Assembly (NCBI RefSeq): GCF_023242315.1
Contig: NZ_JALLIY010000012.1
Location: 1 to 64,000 of the forward strand
DNA from: Pseudomonas sp. MWU13-2105
GTDB taxonomy: Bacteria; Pseudomonadota; Gammaproteobacteria; Pseudomonadales; Pseudomonadaceae
DNA: 64,000 nucleotides
Reading direction: 5' to 3'
Each line of letters begins with the position of its first letter. Within the stretch, counting starts at the first letter, position 1. Positions 59,945 to 64,000 of this stretch are shown piece by piece. Below the pieces are notes generated by a model. The model was not told the origin of the DNA. It was given only the letters and a program-made list of their open reading frames with translations, and did not search any database. A program made the position numbers and the translations under genes.

Positions 59945-60925
59945 TTACTTGGTCTGCGGGACAATCCCGTGGCGCGAGAACAGCAGCCACTTTCCATCCT
60001 CTGCAGCAAGTACCGCAGTCAGTGACTCCTTGCTGGGAGCTGTGGCCTCTTGAAACGTGCGCCCACCGTCGAGGCTATGTTTTTGCAGACCGTCCAGACC
60101 CACGACCATCACCTCAAGACCGTTAGCATCGATGGAGGTAAGTGAACTCTTACTGCCAAGAGGCACCCGCACCCAACTCTGCCCGCCGTCTTCACTACGC
60201 AGCAATGTTCCACGTTGTCCTCCGACCAAAAGCGTCCCGTCACTTAACTGCACCCCGCACCACAGCGACCCTTCATAACCCGTACTCAAGTAGTCCCACG
60301 TGCGCCCAGCGTCTGCAGAGTGCAGCAAGCGACCTCGTTCAGCTGTCGCGAAAACACCGCCTTTAGCGTCAGGAAATAGATTGATCAAGTTGAGGTCAGA
60401 CAACCCTTGGTCTTTAGGACTGACCTTCTGTTCAGTCCAGCTCTTGCCACCGTCCTGTGTAACCAGCACGAGCGACCACAATCCAACAGAGACACCACGC
60501 TGAGCGTCGAAGAAATGCACGGCGAACAGTGGCCGATCCTCCGCCATAGCGAGCCGCTGGACTCGCCATTTCTCACCACCATCAGTGGTTGCCAGAATGG
60601 CACCCCAGTGTCCTACCGCCCAGCCGTTCTTAGGGTCGGCAAAGCTGACACCAGTCAGCATGGAACTGACTGGCACCCCTTGAGCCTGGCGGAAGGACAA
60701 ACCGCGGTCGTCTGACAGCAGAATGACGCCATTGTCCCCAACACTGACTACGCGTGGGCCTGCCCAAGTGGCAGCCAGCATGGCAGCGTCAGTTGCTATA
60801 GGTGATATTGCGGCCGGGGTTGGCTGAAGTTGAGCAACGAGCTCAGAGGCTGAAGCTACAGAGGCCATCATCGCCGCCGCAATGATCGCAAGAGCGCAGG
60901 CCAGCCGCTTAAACAACGTATTCAT
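59945..60925 (-). CDS. YCF48-like BNR-repeat beta-propeller, exported, copy 2
   Basis: 326 residues from ATG 60925 (CCGGAG 9 bases upstream; signal peptide LACALAIIAAAMMASVASA). Asp-box repeats: LSDDRGLSFRQA, TTDGGEKWRVQ, TQDGGKSWTEQ, HSADAGRTWDYL, SEDGGQSWVRV and SLDGGRTFQEA. Paralogue of 16549-17619. It starts just downstream of the MMPL stop, with an alternative TTG at 60946 overlapping. The gene order in this copy is DUF1302-MMPL-YCF48, differing from copy 1. Confidence 0.82.
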   Translation of the reverse strand: MNTLFKRLACALAIIAAAMMASVASASELVAQLQPTPAAISPIATDAAMLAATWAGPRVVSVGDNGVILLSDDRGLSFRQAQGVPVSSMLTGVSFADPKNGWAVGHWGAILATTDGGEKWRVQRLAMAEDRPLFAVHFFDAQRGVSVGLWSLVLVTQDGGKSWTEQKVSPKDQGLSDLNLINLFPDAKGGVFATAERGRLLHSADAGRTWDYLSTGYEGSLWCGVQLSDGTLLVGGQRGTLLRSEDGGQSWVRVPLGSKSSLTSIDANGLEVMVVGLDGLQKHSLDGGRTFQEATAPSKESLTAVLAAEDGKWLLFSRHGIVPQTK

Positions 60926-60942
60926 ATTTTCTGCTCCGGACA

Positions 60943-63342
60943 TCAATGCACCAACAGGCCAGGTGCGCGCACAGGGCCACTGCGCGGGAAAAGCCGTTCA
61001 AGCCAAACCGCGAAAGCAGGTAGTACAGTAATCGCCATTACCATGTTTACCAGGAACATAAACGCCAGCAACTTACCCATATCGGCTTGAAACTTGAGCT
61101 CTGAAAAGGACCAAGTTGCAACGCCCACGGCGAGGGTGATGGCGGTAAAAATTGTGGCGGTACCAACCTCGAGGATAGATTGCTCCAGCGCCTTGACAAT
61201 ACCAACACCGTTGGCCATATGAAGCTGCAGCCGGTTATAAATATAAAACGCGTAGTCAACACCAATGCCGACCGCGAGCACCATCACAGGAAGCGTTGCG
61301 ACGGTCAGACCTATTTGCAGCTCCTTCATAAACCAATATCCAATGAAGGTTCCGATCGTGAGCGGAAAACAGCACGCCAGAACAGCACGAAGATCTCGGT
61401 AGGTAAAAAGCACCAGCAAGATGATCGTCGCATACACGTAAAGCATCATTGGCAGTTCGCTATGCTCGATCTCTTCGTTGACCGCTGCCAATACTCCCGC
61501 ATTGCCCGAAGCCAGGCGAATCGTGACACCTGCCAGTCTGTCCTCACTGCGGAATTTCTTGACCGCAGCGATCACGCGATTGAGGGTGGTTGCCTTATGG
61601 TCAGCCAGGTAAATGTGTGCGGCGATCATGCTGCAATCTTTGCGCATGATGCCTGGTACTCGACCAATCTCAACACCCAACGCTGCGTAGTTTGCCGGGG
61701 CAATCGGCACCACCGACATCTTTGGATTTCCCTCGTTATAGCCTTCGTTGTACTGGCGCATCAGTGAAGAAAAGGAAAGGACCGACATGACCCCTTCAAC
61801 TGGCTGCATGGCCCAGACAAACCGATCTTGATAGGCACCAATCTGGACATTCTCGCATGACCCAGGAGGCGCCTCGAAAACGACGGTCAACCAGTCCAGC
61901 CCAACGTCATAGCTTGAGGAAATCGACACCGCATCCTTGTTGAATCGAGCCTCGGGTCGTAGCTCAGGGGCGCCCGCTTGCAACGTTCCGACTACCCGAT
62001 CTCGACTCTGCCAAATAGCCGTGGCAAACACCGCAAACACAATAAACAGAACCGCCGCGGCGTTTCGAGGCACTGCGACGCGCGCCAACACACGCAACCA
62101 GCGCGCACGTTGCGCCGCCTTCAGCTCTGCGCCCTTTGCATAGCCCTGGCCCATTCGTAACATGGATGCTGCCACCGGCAGCATGATCAAATTGGTGACG
62201 ATCTTGTATGCCACACCAAGCGATGCGGTGATTGCCAGCTCTCGGACCATAGGGATGGGCATTAAGATCAACGTGACAAACGAAACAAACGCGGTTACTA
62301 ACGCAAGTGTTCCGGGTATCAAGAGGCCACTGAAACTCGATCTGGCCGCTGACTCCATTGACTTACCGCGTGCGAGTTCACGAACGATGAAGTTGATCTG
62401 CTGAATACCGTGTGAAACCCCAATCGCGAACACCAGAAAGGGAACAAGGACACCTAGCGGGTCAAGCCCGAAACCAAGCAAATACAACGTGCCGAATTGC
62501 CAGACCAGTGACACAAGAGAGCAGGCTAGCGGCAACAGCGTCAGACGGATCGAGCGGCAATACCAGTAGACCGCCAGGGCTGTGAGCAACAACGCTATGA
62601 TGCAGAACTCAAGAACCGATGAGGCGCCCTCAGCAATGTCACCAATCTGCTTGGCGAACCCGATAATCTGAATCTCGTATTCGCTGTCCTCAAACTTTGA
62701 TCGAAGCTTTGCCTCCAGCGCCCGGTCGAATTCAACATAGTCAATATGCTCGCCTTTCGCGTCAATCTCGTTGAGATCCGCCGTCACCATCGCGCTCGTC
62801 TGATCACGAGCGACCAGATTGCCAATAAAACCGCCCTGCACCGCAGATCGGGAAATCATCGTGATGGTTTCGGCATCCAAACCATCCGGGGTTACCGTAC
62901 CCGGAATAATTGGGTCGGCTCTAAAACCGTCCTCAGTGATCTCACTAACGAAAGAGTTTGGGGTCCATAGGGATTGAACACTGCTGCCCGCCACGTTCGG
63001 TAAAAACGTGAGGGCCTGCGTGACATCGTAAAGCCGCTTCAACCCGTCCGGCGTCCAAATGGTGCCGTTCCTAGCCTTGACCACAACGATCAGGCGATTA
63101 GCACCCAGTAAATCTCCACGATACTGTTTGAACGTTGCGACGTACTCATGACCAATCGGAAGCTGCTTCTCGAACCCCGCATCCATTCGTAACTTGACGG
63201 CAAAACAAGCCATCACAAGCGTGAAGCACATAAGCAGTCCGAGCACAAGTCGCTTGTGACCGAAGAGCATATTTTCCAGCATTTTCAATATCCGAATTAG
63301 CACCCCGGAATGTGCTAATTCAGCGTCGGGTAATGCCTTCAT
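60943..63342 (-). CDS. MMPL/RND-superfamily transporter, copy 2
   Basis: 799 residues. Twelve predicted helices: the first near 30-50 (LVLGLLMCFTLVMACFAVKL), a bundle with FGLDPLGVLVPFLVFAIGVSHGIQQINFIVRE near 290-320, and a final bundle with LPVMVLAVGIGVDYAFYIYNRL near 690-710. Conserved segments shared with copy 1 at 13949: FAKQIGDIAEG versus FAKLIGDLIAG, and AGAPELR before the second periplasmic domain. TGAGGCG precedes the ATG. Predicted to move a hydrophobic substrate across the inner membrane. Starts 8 bases after the DUF1302 stop, so co-translated. Confidence 0.84.
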   Translation of the reverse strand: MKALPDAELAHSGVLIRILKMLENMLFGHKRLVLGLLMCFTLVMACFAVKLRMDAGFEKQLPIGHEYVATFKQYRGDLLGANRLIVVVKARNGTIWTPDGLKRLYDVTQALTFLPNVAGSSVQSLWTPNSFVSEITEDGFRADPIIPGTVTPDGLDAETITMISRSAVQGGFIGNLVARDQTSAMVTADLNEIDAKGEHIDYVEFDRALEAKLRSKFEDSEYEIQIIGFAKQIGDIAEGASSVLEFCIIALLLTALAVYWYCRSIRLTLLPLACSLVSLVWQFGTLYLLGFGLDPLGVLVPFLVFAIGVSHGIQQINFIVRELARGKSMESAARSSFSGLLIPGTLALVTAFVSFVTLILMPIPMVRELAITASLGVAYKIVTNLIMLPVAASMLRMGQGYAKGAELKAAQRARWLRVLARVAVPRNAAAVLFIVFAVFATAIWQSRDRVVGTLQAGAPELRPEARFNKDAVSISSSYDVGLDWLTVVFEAPPGSCENVQIGAYQDRFVWAMQPVEGVMSVLSFSSLMRQYNEGYNEGNPKMSVVPIAPANYAALGVEIGRVPGIMRKDCSMIAAHIYLADHKATTLNRVIAAVKKFRSEDRLAGVTIRLASGNAGVLAAVNEEIEHSELPMMLYVYATIILLVLFTYRDLRAVLACCFPLTIGTFIGYWFMKELQIGLTVATLPVMVLAVGIGVDYAFYIYNRLQLHMANGVGIVKALEQSILEVGTATIFTAITLAVGVATWSFSELKFQADMGKLLAFMFLVNMVMAITVLPAFAVWLERLFPRSGPVRAPGLLVH

Positions 63343-63350
63343 ATAACGCC

Positions 63351-64000
63351 TCAGAAGTTACGAGATACATTGATGCCAACAAAATCGCGGTCACGTAGCG
63401 GATTAGTCAGAGGATCAGATGGCCCTAAGAATTTCGTGATATTCATACCCACCTGCCAATTAGCCGGGTTCTGTATGAAGTTAATATACATATTCACCGA
63501 GGTGACACCTTCCATAAACTGCTCATTTATATTAGGTGTATAGCCGAACATCCCCCTGCGTACATAAATACCCGGATTAACCTGCCATCCGCTAATGAGC
63601 GATCCATCGTAAACCCAGTTGAAATCGATGTCGATCCCACCTGAGTACTTTGTCCCCTTGGAGTCACCGGGGGTATTGAGCCCGCCTGTAGTCACAAGAT
63701 CGTTCTTCTGATTACCCCAGACCCATCCACCTGAGGAGATCGGTGAACCGTCATAACTATCATGCAAGCCAGGATAAGCGATCACAACGGTTTCAGTCGT
63801 CAGCGTCGCGGTGTCTGCACCCAGCGCATTCAAGATTCCCCTGGCGTTAGAGGGCTGAAGCGCAAAGAGTGAAGTCAGATGCCATTGAAATTTCTTCTCG
63901 TCGACCCAGCATTTCCCATTCTGTGCCACGCAACCGCTCGCTGGATTCAGAGGGACTGCATCCTTGGGGCGATACGAAAGCTCGGTTCCAACAGCCCAGT
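63351..64000 (-). CDS. DUF1302 outer-membrane protein, copy 2 (C-terminal part, cut by the window edge)
   Basis: At least 215 codons, continuing beyond 64000 in the frame WAVGTELSYRPKDAVPLNPASGC. That stretch, KFQWHLTSLFAL, then IDFNWVYDGSLISGWQVNPGIYVRRG and a final RDFVGINVSRNF (aromatic C-terminus) are typical of DUF1302 barrels. It corresponds to the outer-membrane protein of copy 1 at 19312. The start and any DUF1329 gene upstream are outside the window. Confidence 0.8.
   Translation of the reverse strand, partial: WAVGTELSYRPKDAVPLNPASGCVAQNGKCWVDEKKFQWHLTSLFALQPSNARGILNALGADTATLTTETVVIAYPGLHDSYDGSPISSGGWVWGNQKNDLVTTGGLNTPGDSKGTKYSGGIDIDFNWVYDGSLISGWQVNPGIYVRRGMFGYTPNINEQFMEGVTSVNMYINFIQNPANWQVGMNITKFLGPSDPLTNPLRDRDFVGINVSRNF

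Noticed and set aside
1-64000. CRISPR arrays, tRNA, rRNA, insertion sequences, prophage genes
   Set aside because: Looked for repeats with regular spacing, cloverleaf-like sequences, transposase and phage motifs; none could be supported.

Overview
The window looks like a chromosomal segment of a Pseudomonas-type gammaproteobacterium. The evidence is high GC content, Shine-Dalgarno-led coding, and protein families typical of steroid- and bile-acid-degrading pseudomonads. No tRNA, rRNA, insertion sequence, prophage or CRISPR array was seen.

Layout. (1) 1-1756: tail of an ETF alpha gene, an HTD2-type hydratase and a CitE-type lyase, followed by a small membrane ORF and an amino-acid-type periplasmic binding protein (to 3046). 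(2) 3086-10351, minus strand: ring-cleavage operon kst4D-like, kshA, hsaA, hsaC, kshB, hsaD. It is preceded by a LuxR-family regulator (10519-11763) with a clear terminator between them. (3) 11828-20958, minus strand: OYE-like flavoprotein, SDR, MMPL/RND transporter, YCF48-like beta-propeller, DUF1329 and DUF1302 outer-membrane protein, a probable steroid-uptake module. (4) 21311-34079, plus strand: 3-ketosteroid delta1-dehydrogenase, then a tightly coupled side-chain operon (two acyl-CoA dehydrogenase subunits, SDR, NDP-forming acyl-CoA synthetase, two MaoC subunits, DUF35 protein, thiolase-like aldolase, two enoyl-CoA hydratases), an MFS transporter and a ketosteroid isomerase. (5) 34161-39901: a second MFS transporter (minus) divergent from hsaE-hsaG-hsaF-hsaB. 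(6) 40104-46085: an hprA-like pseudogene with an in-frame TGA, lactate permease, type III CoA-transferase, CitE-like lyase and a LysR regulator. (7) 46416-52774: two chemoreceptors, a porin-like protein, a PstS-like small protein, and a NarL-type response regulator with a kinase-like remnant. (8) 53060-59658: an OMF-MFP-RND efflux operon divergent from an OmpR-type regulator. (9) 59945-64000: a second DUF1302-MMPL-YCF48 set, cut by the window edge.

How it works together (inference from families). A steroid or bile acid crosses the envelope, possibly via DUF1302/DUF1329/YCF48/MMPL. Its side chain is shortened by dehydrogenation (ACAD pair), hydration (MaoC pair) and retro-aldol cleavage (thiolase-like/DUF35). 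Rings A/B are desaturated and 9-hydroxylated (KstD-type enzymes, KshAB). Ring A is then hydroxylated (HsaAB), meta-cleaved (HsaC), hydrolysed (HsaD), and the small fragment goes through HsaE-HsaF-HsaG.

The strongest new signal is a 20-bp asymmetric motif (consensus RCATCGYCCGNNTGGACTAG) found at eight places upstream of the steroid genes, always in the same orientation relative to the gene it precedes. I infer it is the operator of a steroid regulon, most simply recognised by the LuxR-type protein at 10519-11763.
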